A DNA stretch of 64,000 nucleotides, taken from NCBI RefSeq assembly GCF_013314975.1, contig NZ_JABTYH010000003.1:165371-229370 (forward strand), in the 5' to 3' direction. The notes under the pieces are model-generated. The model had not been told where the DNA came from and ran no database searches. It saw only the letters and a program-made list of their open reading frames with translations. Positions within the stretch are counted from its first letter, which is position 1. Each line of letters starts with the position of its first letter. Positions 1 to 9,943 of this stretch are shown here, piece by piece. The translations under genes and the position numbers were made by a program. This DNA is from Pseudarthrobacter oxydans. Its GTDB lineage: Bacteria > Actinomycetota > Actinomycetes > Actinomycetales > Micrococcaceae.

Positions 1-2007
1 CTCCTGCTCGCCACGCCGCTTTCCGGGCTCACGGCATGGTTCGCCGCCGGCGGACTGACCGTCCGCCGCCGGCTCCGGCTGGCCGCCGCCCTCCTGTGGG
101 CTGCAGCACCCGCACTCCAGGTCGCGCTCAACCAGGGCAGGGCCGGAGCTCTGATTGCCCACATCATGCTTCCGCTGGTGGTCCTGGCGCTGCTCCGCGC
201 CACCGGCTCAGCAGTGGGCCACGGCCGCTTCACGCTGCCTTCCCCTTCCGAGGCCCGTCCTGGCGAGAGGCCCCCCGTCAGGCCCGGTATCAACGGCACG
301 CCATCCTGGACCGCCGCCGCGGCAGCCGGCCTTGCGCTGGCAGTTGTTGTGGCGTCGGCCCCTTCACTGTTGGTTCCGGCCACCGTGGTAGTCGTGCTCT
401 GTGGCCTCCTGCCCGGACGCCGCGGCCGGACGGCCTGGTGGGCCCTGCTGCCCGCCGCGGCCCTGTTCATTCCTTTCGGACTCTCCGTCCTCGACAGGCC
501 CCGGGCCTTACTGGCAGACCCCGGCCTCCCGCTTGCCTTCGACGCAGCGCCGCTGTGGCAGCAGCTCCTGGGCCAGCCGCTGCGTTTTGACCCGCAGGGC
601 GGCCTCACAGGGCTTCCGTCGTTTACCGGTGGGGCGGTACCCTGGGCCCTGGTGCTGGCACTCCTGGTCGCAGCCCCGGTGCTGGCGCTGGCCGTCGCCG
701 GACTGGTGGTACCCGGGCACCGCGCCGCCATGGCGAGGGGTTTTTGGGTGGCCGGCATCCTTGCCCTTGCCGGCGGCTGGCTGGCCGGCCACGTGGCCAC
801 CGGCATCAACGCCCAGAACCTCGTGACCCCGTTTACCGGCCCGGCCGTGTCCGCTGCGGCCTTCGCCCTCCTGGCGGCAGGCATCCTGGGAGCGGAGCAT
901 CTCCTGTCCATGGCGCACAGGGGAGCGGCCAGCGGCAGCGCCAAGCGCCGGGCAGCCCTCCGGTCCGCCACCGCCGTCGGCATGGTCATCCTGCTTGCGG
1001 GACCCCTGGCCGGAATGGCTGCATGGTCAGCCCAGAACCTGTTGCGCCCCGCCACGGCCGCCGCCGCCCCCACGGGGACCGCCTCTCCGGGCGCCGATGC
1101 CGCAGGCAGGCAAACACCCGACGCCGCCGGCCAGCTCGGAACCCCCCGTCTGGTGGAACCCACCAACCCCCGCACCCTGCCTGCCACGGCCATTGACCGC
1201 GGAACAGGGCCGGAACAAACACGCACCCTGCTGATCAGTACGCGGGACAACGGGACATTCGACGCCTCACTGATGCGCGGCGCCGGAACCACCCTGGACA
1301 GCCTCTCCACGATTGCCGCCGCTCGGAACATCATCGGAAGCCCGGGTGCCGAGACCATTCGCGACGACGACGATGTCACCGCGGCCGTGCGTCGCGTCGT
1401 GGCAACGGTCGTCGCCGGCCAGGGCGTCGACCCCCGGAACGACCTCGAACAGCTGGGCGTCGGGTTTGTTGTCCTCCGCTCCGCTGACACAGCTGCCCAG
1501 CTGACGGCCAGCCGGATGGACGCGGTACCTGGCCTTGTTGCCGTGGGACAAACCGATGTGGGGTGGCTCTGGCGGATCACCCCCCTGAACCAGCCGGCCC
1601 TGCAGGCCGCAGACATTGCACACCGGGTACGCATTGTCGATGGCAGCGGTGCTGCCATCGGGCTGGTTCCCTCCGGCTACAGCGACGTGGACGCCCCCGT
1701 TCCGGCCGGTCCTGAAGGTCGCCTCGTGGTGCTAGCCGAACGGGCGGACGCCGGCTGGACCGCCTGGCTTGACGGACGCAAACTGACTGCGACTACGTCC
1801 GGCTGGTCGCAGGCCTTCACGCTTCCCCCAACAGGTGGCCAGCTCACCATCCGCTACGACAACCCCTGGGCCCCGTGGACGGCCATTGCACAGATCACGG
1901 TGATCGGCCTAACGGTCCTGCTCGCCATACCAATGCCGGCCAGGAGGCCACGGACCGGTATCTCCCGGGACGAGGGCTCCCTGCGTAAGGAACACCAGAA
2001 TGCATGA
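1..2007 (+). CDS. Glycosyltransferase-like multi-pass membrane protein, C-terminal part (5' end outside window)
   Basis: The frame is already open at base 1, so the N-terminus lies outside; 668 residues are visible. The first half is very hydrophobic, with about seven membrane segments (for example LVVLALLRATG, ALVLALLVAAPVLALAVAG and GMVILLAGPLAGMAAW). A soluble, probably extracytoplasmic domain of about 300 residues follows, then a last membrane segment (ITVIGLTVLLAIPMP) and a basic tail. In Micrococcales a family 2 glycosyltransferase with a long membrane C-terminus usually precedes a DUF5719 gene, which is the arrangement here; the catalytic domain itself is not in the window, so the family call is contextual. 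The gene overlaps the next by 8 nt, which suggests coupled translation. Confidence 0.65.
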   Translation, partial: LLLATPLSGLTAWFAAGGLTVRRRLRLAAALLWAAAPALQVALNQGRAGALIAHIMLPLVVLALLRATGSAVGHGRFTLPSPSEARPGERPPVRPGINGTPSWTAAAAAGLALAVVVASAPSLLVPATVVVVLCGLLPGRRGRTAWWALLPAAALFIPFGLSVLDRPRALLADPGLPLAFDAAPLWQQLLGQPLRFDPQGGLTGLPSFTGGAVPWALVLALLVAAPVLALAVAGLVVPGHRAAMARGFWVAGILALAGGWLAGHVATGINAQNLVTPFTGPAVSAAAFALLAAGILGAEHLLSMAHRGAASGSAKRRAALRSATAVGMVILLAGPLAGMAAWSAQNLLRPATAAAAPTGTASPGADAAGRQTPDAAGQLGTPRLVEPTNPRTLPATAIDRGTGPEQTRTLLISTRDNGTFDASLMRGAGTTLDSLSTIAAARNIIGSPGAETIRDDDDVTAAVRRVVATVVAGQGVDPRNDLEQLGVGFVVLRSADTAAQLTASRMDAVPGLVAVGQTDVGWLWRITPLNQPALQAADIAHRVRIVDGSGAAIGLVPSGYSDVDAPVPAGPEGRLVVLAERADAGWTAWLDGRKLTATTSGWSQAFTLPPTGGQLTIRYDNPWAPWTAIAQITVIGLTVLLAIPMPARRPRTGISRDEGSLRKEHQNA

Positions 2008-3694
2008 GCACACGACGCCGCCGGCAGCTCCGGAGGCTTCGTCCTCCACTGCCGCCGGCAGGCCGCTGGAGGACGCAAGCACAGCAGGCCCGGAAACCCT
2101 GGCGGACACCGGGCAGCGGCCTGTAGCGCGGGGACGCAAAACGGCGTTCGTGGGGATGGCGTCCGCGGCAATGATCCTCGCCGGGGCCGGGGCGGTCGTG
2201 GCAGGCGGATCACTGCTGCCGCCGCCGGAATCGAGCCGCGCGGTAGCCGCCGCAGCGGCAGCCGTCCCCGCCGGGGCGAGTGTGGGCGTCTGTCCGGGAC
2301 CGGCCCGGCTGCTGGCGGGGACAGAAGCAGGCACCGACCCCCAGTTCAGTCCGGTGTCAGCCACCGCTGCCAGCGCAGTGACGGGCGCGGTGCTCGGTGC
2401 GGCAGGGATCCTGCCTGCCAGCCGCCTGTCCCAGCTGGACGGGACAACCGCCGTGGACATCTCGGAAGGGCCAGGCCAAGGCGCTTCCGCCGGGGCGCCC
2501 CAGGAACTTCCGGCAGGCGTGGTGGCGGCCCATCCCGTGAACCAGGTCAGCGTGCTGAGCGCTGACGCACTGGAGAACCAAAAAGCCTCAGCTGCCGCGG
2601 CGGTGAAGTTCACCGCCACCGATGGCGACCTCCAGGGTGCTGCGGCCTCCAACTGCCACCAGCCGTCGAATGACCAGTGGATTGCGGGGGCAAGCACTAC
2701 CGTGGGCCGGGCATCAGTGCTGGTGCTGACCAACGCCTCCACCACGCCCGCCACGGTGAGCCTGGAACTTTTCGGCGCAAAGGGCCAGATCCAGGCACCC
2801 GGCAGCAGGGGCCTGCTGGTTGCGCCGGGCAGCTCGCGGGCCCTGGTCCTTGCCGGCCTGGCCCCAGGTGAGGCGCAGCTGAGTGTCCGTGTCCGGAGTG
2901 CGGGCGGCCCCGTTGCCGCCGTCATCCAGCAGAGTGTCCTGCGGGGCCTCACGCCAGGGGGAGTTGACTTCATTGCCCCGGGAGCGGCGCCGGCCGTGCG
3001 CCAGGTCATGACAGGCGTGGATATCCAGGACCCTGCAGGGCTGGCCCAGTTGACCGGAAAGCCGGGCTACGAGGACGCAAAACCGGCGCTCCAGCTGACA
3101 GTCCCAGGACCCTCGGATGCCGTGGTGGAAGTCCGCCTGTACGGGCGTGGCGGACAAGAGGCCCTGCCCTCGGGCGGGGTTATCACCGCAAAGGCAGGCG
3201 CCGTCACCGAGGTCTCCCTCGCAGGTGTCCCGGCGGGGCAGTACACGGTGGCTGCATCCTCGGACGTTTCGTTTGTCGCCGCGGCGCGGGTGACCCGCGG
3301 GCTCCAGGAAGACCAGGCCCTGGATGTTGCCTGGGCGTCGGCCGGAGTGCGGCTTGGCAGCCAGCACGTCGTTCCCGTTCCGCGGGGCGGGATCCGCAGC
3401 CTGGTGTTCGGTGCCCTGGACGCCAGGGCGACCATCACGTACTCCGCCATTACGTCCGACGGAAAAGTCAGGGCTCCGGCCACCGCCGATATTGCCGGCG
3501 GAACGACGTCCTCCATCGCAGTACCGGAAAAGGAGGGAGACGCCGACGTCGTGGGATACGTGGTGTCAGCGTCAGGGGACGCCGCCTATGGCTCCGTGCT
3601 GGTCCAGCAGGACGGAAGGAACGACATCTCCACACTCGCGTTTCTGGCGGCGGCGGCCGGGCAGGAAACAGTGCCCGTCACCCTCAGTTACTAG
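2000..3694 (+). CDS. DUF5719 family exported or membrane-anchored protein
   Basis: 564 residues, starting at an ATG inside the last codons of the upstream gene. An N-terminal cytoplasmic stretch of about 50 residues is followed by one membrane segment (GMASAAMILAGAGAVVAGG) and a long Ala/Gly/Val-rich exterior domain with beta-rich repeats. Two lone cysteines (VGVCPGP near residue 99 and ASNCHQP near 217) could form a disulfide. The organisation matches DUF5719, an actinobacterial family of unknown function found beside cell-envelope glycosyltransferases. A role in envelope polysaccharide assembly with its neighbour is inference from context. It is convergent with the next gene, with 45 nt between the stops. 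Confidence 0.7.
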   Translation: MHEHTTPPAAPEASSSTAAGRPLEDASTAGPETLADTGQRPVARGRKTAFVGMASAAMILAGAGAVVAGGSLLPPPESSRAVAAAAAAVPAGASVGVCPGPARLLAGTEAGTDPQFSPVSATAASAVTGAVLGAAGILPASRLSQLDGTTAVDISEGPGQGASAGAPQELPAGVVAAHPVNQVSVLSADALENQKASAAAAVKFTATDGDLQGAAASNCHQPSNDQWIAGASTTVGRASVLVLTNASTTPATVSLELFGAKGQIQAPGSRGLLVAPGSSRALVLAGLAPGEAQLSVRVRSAGGPVAAVIQQSVLRGLTPGGVDFIAPGAAPAVRQVMTGVDIQDPAGLAQLTGKPGYEDAKPALQLTVPGPSDAVVEVRLYGRGGQEALPSGGVITAKAGAVTEVSLAGVPAGQYTVAASSDVSFVAAARVTRGLQEDQALDVAWASAGVRLGSQHVVPVPRGGIRSLVFGALDARATITYSAITSDGKVRAPATADIAGGTTSSIAVPEKEGDADVVGYVVSASGDAAYGSVLVQQDGRNDISTLAFLAAAAGQETVPVTLSY

Positions 3695-3739
3695 CTGCCC
3701 TCCAGGCGCTCACGCAACTGCCGGCCGCCGCAACCCGGA

Positions 3740-4252
3740 TCAGTACCGGCGGCGGTAGACCGGGTCCAGGGTTTCCGGCGCCACTCCCAGCATCTCTGCC
3801 GTGTGCTCCACCACAACGTCATGGACCAGGTCCTGCAGCTCTTCGGGGCCCGGGCAGCCCTGTTCCACCACGCGACGGTACACCGTGATCATGGGTCCTT
3901 CGCCGTCCGCGGCGGGTGTGTAGGAGCCCATGGGCGCCGACGCGGAGTTGGCGGCCAGCTTTTCGAGGTCGGGCGGGATCTCGTCGACGCCGAACCGCAC
4001 GCCGTCGAGCGTCTTGCCCCAGATGTCATGCAGCCGCTGCGCGGAATCAAGCACCATGTCATCAAACCGGTCCGAGCGTGTCCGGTACCCGGGGTGTGTG
4101 GGGAGCATCACCTCGCCGCGGAGCCCGCGTCCGTGACGGTTCCGGCGGCGCATCATGAAGCTTTTGCCGGAGGAGCCGGTGCCCGGATTCCCGGGGGCAT
4201 CCGGACCAGCCAACCGGACCGTGAAACCTGATTTCTGGTTCGATGACTGCAT
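3740..4252 (-). CDS. Zincin-like metallopeptidase family protein lacking a complete HExxH motif
   Basis: 170 residues from an ATG at 4252; a start at the ATG pair near residue 33 (MMRRRNRHGRG) is also possible. The conserved block runs from LPTHPGYRTRSDRFD to TLDPVYRRRY and resembles the actinobacterial 'metallopeptidase family protein' encoded near DUF3499 (M. tuberculosis Rv3259). Where family peptidases have HExxH, this protein reads LVHDVVVEHTAEMLG: the Glu is Asp and the second His is not at the right spacing. Zinc peptidase activity is therefore doubtful, and the protein may be a degenerate scaffold. It is divergent from the DUF3499 gene. Confidence 0.7.
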   Translation of the reverse strand: MQSSNQKSGFTVRLAGPDAPGNPGTGSSGKSFMMRRRNRHGRGLRGEVMLPTHPGYRTRSDRFDDMVLDSAQRLHDIWGKTLDGVRFGVDEIPPDLEKLAANSASAPMGSYTPAADGEGPMITVYRRVVEQGCPGPEELQDLVHDVVVEHTAEMLGVAPETLDPVYRRRY

Positions 4253-4356
4253 ACATTGACTCTAAACCCGGGGAAACATTTATGCGATACATTCTCCGGG
4301 CGGCAGGGACGCGTCGGGTCGGGCGGGCAATGCACGGATTTGGCACGGACAGCGAG

Positions 4357-4370
4357 TAGTCTGTGATGTC
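4357..4370 (+). promoter_or_regulatory. -10 element for a leaderless DUF3499 transcript
   Basis: TAGTCT at 4357-4362 fits the actinobacterial TANNNT -10 and ends 8 nt before the GTG at 4371. There is no Shine-Dalgarno sequence and almost no room for a leader, so transcription probably starts at or next to the start codon. No clear -35 is visible. Confidence 0.5.
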
Positions 4371-4760
4371 GTGGGAGCTATCCGTCAGTGTTCAAGATCT
4401 GCCTGCCGCCAGTCAGCGGTGGCTACGCTGACGTACGTCTACGCCGACTCCACCGCTGTTCTTGGCCCCCTGGCCACCTTTGCGGAGCCGCATTGCTACG
4501 ACCTGTGCGAGCAGCACGCTGACTCGCTGACCGTTCCGCGTGGCTGGGAAGTCCTCCGGCTTGCCATGCCGTCAACGCCACAGCAGCCGGGCCCCGACGA
4601 CCTCCTGGCCCTTGCCAACGCGGTGCGGGATGCCGCGGCACTGCCGGCCCAGGGACAGCAGCCGCCGGCACAGCGCGCGCCCCATTCCGCGCTGGAAGCA
4701 CCGGCCGGCGCAGAAGGCACCCGCAGGGGACACCTGCGCGTCCTGCGTGAACCCTCCTGA
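4371..4760 (+). CDS. DUF3499 family protein
   Basis: 129 residues from a GTG. The N-terminal 65 residues carry the family signature: RQCSRSACRQSAVATLTYVY, then GPLATFAEPHCYDLCEQHAD and the PRGWEVLRL block. The four paired Cys and two His suggest a small zinc-binding fold (seen plus inferred). The C-terminal half is Ala/Pro/Gln-rich and probably disordered. DUF3499 proteins are conserved in Actinobacteria near whiB2 and mannose-activation genes, and their function is unknown. Here the gene sits between the divergent zincin-like gene and Trm112. The start appears leaderless. Confidence 0.85.
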   Translation: MGAIRQCSRSACRQSAVATLTYVYADSTAVLGPLATFAEPHCYDLCEQHADSLTVPRGWEVLRLAMPSTPQQPGPDDLLALANAVRDAAALPAQGQQPPAQRAPHSALEAPAGAEGTRRGHLRVLREPS

Positions 4761-4773
4761 CATCCTCTGGCGG

Positions 4774-4779
4774 TAGGCT
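4774..4779 (+). promoter_or_regulatory. -10 element upstream of the Trm112 gene
   Basis: TAGGCT at 4774-4779 predicts a start of transcription near 4786 and a leader of about 50 nt. The leader ends in a GGGAG ribosome site before the ATG at 4837, so this gene is not leaderless. Confidence 0.4.
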
Positions 4780-4836
4780 GGTAGCTGCACACCAGTCCGC
4801 TACCGGCGCGAGCGCGCCCGCCAGGGAGCACCAAGA

Positions 4837-5073
4837 ATGCCACATATCAGTCCTGACCTGCTGTCCGTCCTCCGCTGTCCCGTGACGGGGTCGGCCCTGG
4901 TGCAGGAAGGCGAGGAACTGGTGGCGGCCGTCGCCGGGGACTCCGGAGTGAAGCCCCGCTACGCCATCGAGGACGGCATTCCGCTCCTCCTGCCACCCGA
5001 GCTGCTGGCCGCGGCCACCGCGGCAGGATCGGACCAGCACGATTCAGCGCCCGGAACGGGCCAGGCCACGTAG
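4837..5073 (+). CDS. Trm112 family protein
   Basis: 78 residues; GGGAG lies about 9 nt before the ATG. The order is [18 protein letters not shown], a short beta-rich middle, then the family block [16 protein letters not shown]. Bacterial Trm112/YcaR proteins are small zinc-ribbon-like proteins that can bind and stabilise SAM-dependent methyltransferases. Only one cysteine is left here, so metal binding is doubtful. In Actinobacteria this gene usually lies near phosphomannomutase and ahcY; ahcY follows 97 nt downstream. The C-terminal 20 residues are low complexity. Confidence 0.85.
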   Translation: MPHISPDLLSVLRCPVTGSALVQEGEELVAAVAGDSGVKPRYAIEDGIPLLLPPELLAAATAAGSDQHDSAPGTGQAT

Positions 5074-5170
5074 CAGCGACCGGGCCGGAACGCAGGCACC
5101 ACGGCCGCCGTCGAACCTTACACAGCAACACCGGAACCAACCGCACTCCGGACAGGACGAAGGATTACCC

Positions 5171-6649
<1,479 letters not shown>

Positions 6650-6650
6650 G

Positions 6651-6694
6651 AAGTAAAGTGCCCGGGTGCCCAGTGCGCCCGGGCCGTTACTTTC
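6651..6694 (+). terminator. Intrinsic-terminator-like hairpin after ahcY
   Basis: GCCCGGG at 6659-6665 pairs with CCCGGGC at 6677-6683, and the outer AAGTAA/TTACTT arms can also pair. A short T run (TTACTTTC) follows. The hairpin ends just before the -10 of the next gene. Confidence 0.6.
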
Positions 6695-6700
6695 TGCGCC

Positions 6701-6712
6701 TAGGATCAAAAC
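6701..6712 (+). promoter_or_regulatory. -10 element for a leaderless L,D-transpeptidase transcript
   Basis: TAGGAT at 6701-6706 is followed by 6 nt and then the ATG at 6713. No ribosome site is present. Confidence 0.55.
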
Positions 6713-7951
6713 ATGGAGCCCGAAGTCCCGTCCCGCCGTCCCGGTCGAATGAAAAAGATTCTTGTGGTGGCAGCCGTCTGCCTCCTCGCTGCCGTCGGCG
6801 GCGTCTTCGCCGCTGTCGCGCCGGATATCGCCCGCGGGGCTATCGAGTCCGAGTCCAGCTCCTCCGTGAGGACGTCCCCGGGAACCGCGATGCCCGTCGT
6901 TGCCCCGGTCACGTCCGAGGCCGCACCCGCCAACGGCGCAAAGCAGGTCAATCCCGCAGCCCCGGTTTCCCTCAAGGTCACTAACGGAACCATCGAACGC
7001 GTCACCCTGACCAGCACCACAGGTGAGGCGGTCGAGGGGAGCATCGACCCTGCCGGTACCGGCTGGACGGCCGCAGGGCCCCTGAAATTCAACACCGACT
7101 ACAGCTACACGTACGTGGTCAAGGACGGCGCGGGTCGGGAGACCAGCACCACCCAGGCCTTCAGCACAGTCTCCAGCTCCCATGAGGCGGACGCCGCCAT
7201 CTATCCCCTGGACGGCATGAAAGTGGGGGTCGGCCAGCCGCTGCAGGTCATCTTCAGCGAGCCCGTGGTTAACCGTGAGGCCGTGGAGAAAGCCATCAGC
7301 ATTACCAGCAGTGCCGGCCAGGCAGGTGCCTTCCACTGGCACAGCGACACCATGGTCCGGTACCGCCCGGAGAACTTCTGGGCCGCCAACTCCACTATTG
7401 CCATGGACATGAAACTTTTCGGCGTGGACCTCGGCAACGGGCAGATCGCCAACTTCAACAAGAAGGTGAACATCTCCATCGGCGACAAGAAGGTGGCGGT
7501 GGCCGACTCCGCCGCCCACACGTTCACGCTGAGCGTCAATGACCAGGTGGTCAAGACCCTGCCCGTCAGCATGGGGGACAAGCGCTTCCCGTCAGCGCGC
7601 GGTTACGGGGTGCTGATGGAGAAGAAGCGCTACGACCACTTCCGGGCCTCGAGCATTGGGCTCAAGCCCGACGATCCTGCCTACTACGGGGACGTGGACG
7701 TGGAGTACACCATCCGCCTCACCCTCAGCGGCGCCTATATCCACCAGGCCCTGGAGTCTGCCTATCCGTTCATCGGCAACGCGAACGTCTCGCATGGCTG
7801 CATTGGGTTCGCTCCCGACGGCGCCGCCTGGGTCTTCGACAACATGGGCACCGGCGACGTGGTCCAGATCGTAAACACCGAGGGGGACTACGCCGCCCAC
7901 GATGACGGGTTTGGCGACTGGAACATCCCGTGGAGCGAGTACGACAACTAG
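6713..7951 (+). CDS. L,D-transpeptidase (Ig-like domain plus YkuD catalytic domain)
   Basis: 412 residues. An N-terminal membrane or signal segment (KKILVVAAVCLLAAVGGVFA, about 13-36) is followed by a Ser/Pro-rich linker, an Ig-like region (about 70-250) and a YkuD domain (about 255-400) ending in NVSHGCIGFAPDG. The family forms 3-3 peptidoglycan cross-links outside the membrane through the Cys of the SHGC motif. The residue two after the Cys, usually Arg or Asn, is Gly here. Upstream His residues (YDHFRASS, YIHQALES) are present. The start at 6713 is supported by the leaderless promoter; a start at the Met before KKI is an alternative. Convergent with the RDD gene. Confidence 0.9.
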   Translation: MEPEVPSRRPGRMKKILVVAAVCLLAAVGGVFAAVAPDIARGAIESESSSSVRTSPGTAMPVVAPVTSEAAPANGAKQVNPAAPVSLKVTNGTIERVTLTSTTGEAVEGSIDPAGTGWTAAGPLKFNTDYSYTYVVKDGAGRETSTTQAFSTVSSSHEADAAIYPLDGMKVGVGQPLQVIFSEPVVNREAVEKAISITSSAGQAGAFHWHSDTMVRYRPENFWAANSTIAMDMKLFGVDLGNGQIANFNKKVNISIGDKKVAVADSAAHTFTLSVNDQVVKTLPVSMGDKRFPSARGYGVLMEKKRYDHFRASSIGLKPDDPAYYGDVDVEYTIRLTLSGAYIHQALESAYPFIGNANVSHGCIGFAPDGAAWVFDNMGTGDVVQIVNTEGDYAAHDDGFGDWNIPWSEYDN

Positions 7952-7953
7952 CG

Positions 7954-8754
7954 TCAGCTGCCGAAGGGGAGCCGCTGCAGCCGTTCTCCGATTTCCGTGT
8001 TGCGCCGGCGTGCCTGGGTCAGCCGGGCCAACTCCCTGCTCCGGCGTTCAGCAACGACGGCGGCAAGGTAGTCGTCGGGGCTGGTCCCCGGAGGCGGGGG
8101 CGGGGCCACATGGGCGGACAGTTCGGTGGCGATGGAGGCAGCCATACCGGCCCGGGACAGGGGCGCCATCCTCCCGGCCTGCCGGATGAACTGGGAGGCC
8201 CTGCGCACCGTCGCATCGGGAATCCTGCCGATGTCGGCGGCCGCTGCCCACGCCCGGAGGCGAGGCGGCACAAACACCGGAACCGGCTGCTCCATCGGCA
8301 CTCGGGTGCGGACGGCATAGGTTCCGGCCAGCAGGTCACCCAACCGCCGCGACCTGTCATTGAAAAGCGCAACCGTCAGCGCCACACCGCCGAACGTCAG
8401 GTAGATCTCCAGGAACCCGGTCAGCCCGCGGATGACGGCGTGCCGGAAGCGGATGGCACCACCGTCATCCCGGACCACCCGGAGGCCGGTGGCCAGTTTC
8501 CCCAGGGAGCGGCCGCGGCTCAGCGTTTCAACGGCCACCGGAATGATGACCAGGCAAAAGACGACGCTGGCCAGGGTCAGGGCACGTGCGGCAGCCTCGT
8601 CGAGGTCCTCGCCGGCTGCGGCAAGCCCGATCAGGAACGCCACGAGCAGGACGATGTTGAGGGCTGCATCCACGAGCAGCCCGAGCGCACGGGCGGCAAA
8701 GGACGCCGGCCTCAGCTCCAGGACTACGGCCTCGCCGGTGATAATCGAACTCAC
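7954..8754 (-). CDS. RDD family membrane protein
   Basis: 266 residues if started at the GTG at 8754, which has GGGGAAG 4-5 nt upstream; an in-frame start at 8796 is less likely. The RDD domain (about 15-140) has the typical RPASFAARALGLLVDAALNI first helix, a second helix pair (TLASVVFCLVIIPVAVE), RGRSLGKLATGLRVV and the final DRSRRLGDLLAGTYAV. The C-terminal 110 residues are soluble, Ala/Arg-rich and unassigned. RDD proteins are membrane proteins, some linked to transport, and no substrate can be given. A divergent TAGACT -10 (complement of 8797-8802) lies upstream. Head-to-head RDD/SpoIIM pairs are common in Actinobacteria. Confidence 0.85.
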   Translation of the reverse strand: MSSIITGEAVVLELRPASFAARALGLLVDAALNIVLLVAFLIGLAAAGEDLDEAAARALTLASVVFCLVIIPVAVETLSRGRSLGKLATGLRVVRDDGGAIRFRHAVIRGLTGFLEIYLTFGGVALTVALFNDRSRRLGDLLAGTYAVRTRVPMEQPVPVFVPPRLRAWAAAADIGRIPDATVRRASQFIRQAGRMAPLSRAGMAASIATELSAHVAPPPPPGTSPDDYLAAVVAERRSRELARLTQARRRNTEIGERLQRLPFGS

Positions 8755-8814
8755 TGTACTTCCCCGTTCCGCCGCCCTCCCGGTGCGGTCGCTCAAAGTC
8801 TAGTGTGGTGGCGC

Positions 8815-8826
8815 TAGGCTGGTCGC
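8815..8826 (+). promoter_or_regulatory. -10 element for a leaderless SpoIIM-family transcript
   Basis: TAGGCT at 8815-8820 is followed by 6 nt and then the GTG at 8827. The divergent RDD promoter lies within 20 bp, so the two cores nearly touch. Confidence 0.55.
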
Positions 8827-9819
8827 GTGGATATGGACGCCTTTTCCGCAACCAACGCGGACAAGTGGGCACGGCTGCATGAGCTTGCCTCCAAGGGCAG
8901 GCTCAACGGGCGTGAGGCCGATGAGCTGCTGGCGCTGTACCAGTCCACGTCCGCCCACCTTTCCCTGATCAGGTCAGTCGCGCCCGAGAGCGGATTGTCC
9001 GCCTCGCTGTCCGCCACGCTGGCCCAGGCGCGGACGCGCTTTACGGGGGCCAGGTCCAACGTGCCGGCGGACCTGGCGCGCTTTTTTGTGGTGGCCCTTC
9101 CGGCCGCGCTGTACCGGTTGACCTGGCTCACGCTTGCCTGTGGTGCGGCCTTTATCCTTATTGGCGCGGCGTACGCGCTGTGGATCGGCACGTCGCCTGA
9201 GGCGCTGCGGGCAGTGGCCACCGAGGCGGCGGCCAGGCAATACGTCGAGGAAGACTTCATCAACTACTACTCGGAAAACCCGGCCGCCTCGTTTGCCGGT
9301 GCTGTCTGGACCAACAACGCCTGGATCAGCGCGCAGGCCGTAGCGCTGGGGATTACGGGTTTCTGGGTGCCGATGATCCTGTTCAGCAACGCCCAGGGGG
9401 TTGGCGTTGCGGCCGGAATTTTCGCCGCCGCCGGCAAGAGCGACGTCTTCTTCAGCTACATCCTGCCGCACGGACTGATGGAACTCACCGCCGTGTTCAT
9501 CGCCTGCGCGGCCGGCCTTCGGATCTTTTGGGCCATGGTGTCACCGGGCCCGCGGACCAGGGGACGGGCTGTTGCCGAGGAAGGCAGGTCCCTGATCACC
9601 GTGGCCCTGGGCCTGGTCCTCGTGCTGTTTGCCTCCGGTCTGGTTGAAGGCTTCGTCACCCCCAGCCCGCTGCCGGTGTGGGCCAAGATCGGGATCGGAG
9701 CCGCTGTCCTGGCCGCGTACTGGTTCTATGTGCTGAGGTGGGGCAGGCCCGCCTATCTTGCGGGAGAACGCGGGGACCTGCGGCGCGAAGACGCGGGCTA
9801 CACGGAAATCGCTGCCTGA
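8827..9819 (+). CDS. Stage II sporulation protein M (SpoIIM) family membrane protein
   Basis: 330 residues from a GTG. A soluble, helical N-terminal part (ANADKWARLHELASKG to PADLARFF, about 1-80) is followed by five or six membrane segments. The family signature YILPHGLMELTAVFIACAAG lies near residue 220. SpoIIM takes part in septal peptidoglycan remodelling in spore formers; in non-sporulating Actinobacteria the homologues have no assigned function. It is paired with the divergent RDD gene. Confidence 0.85.
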   Translation: MDMDAFSATNADKWARLHELASKGRLNGREADELLALYQSTSAHLSLIRSVAPESGLSASLSATLAQARTRFTGARSNVPADLARFFVVALPAALYRLTWLTLACGAAFILIGAAYALWIGTSPEALRAVATEAAARQYVEEDFINYYSENPAASFAGAVWTNNAWISAQAVALGITGFWVPMILFSNAQGVGVAAGIFAAAGKSDVFFSYILPHGLMELTAVFIACAAGLRIFWAMVSPGPRTRGRAVAEEGRSLITVALGLVLVLFASGLVEGFVTPSPLPVWAKIGIGAAVLAAYWFYVLRWGRPAYLAGERGDLRREDAGYTEIAA

Positions 9820-9943
9820 ATCGTTGTAATTCCGCCGGGGTGGTTCCTCGTCCAGCCCAATGCCCGGACGGTAGGCTCGACACCAGATAAGCGCGCCAGC
9901 TGAGCCCGGCCCGGCGCGGAATTTCGACGGAAGTGACGCTGCT

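Noticed and set aside
5074..5170. SAH riboswitch in the ahcY leader
   Set aside because: The short spacer lacks the conserved SAH core and has a simple GAAGGA ribosome site.
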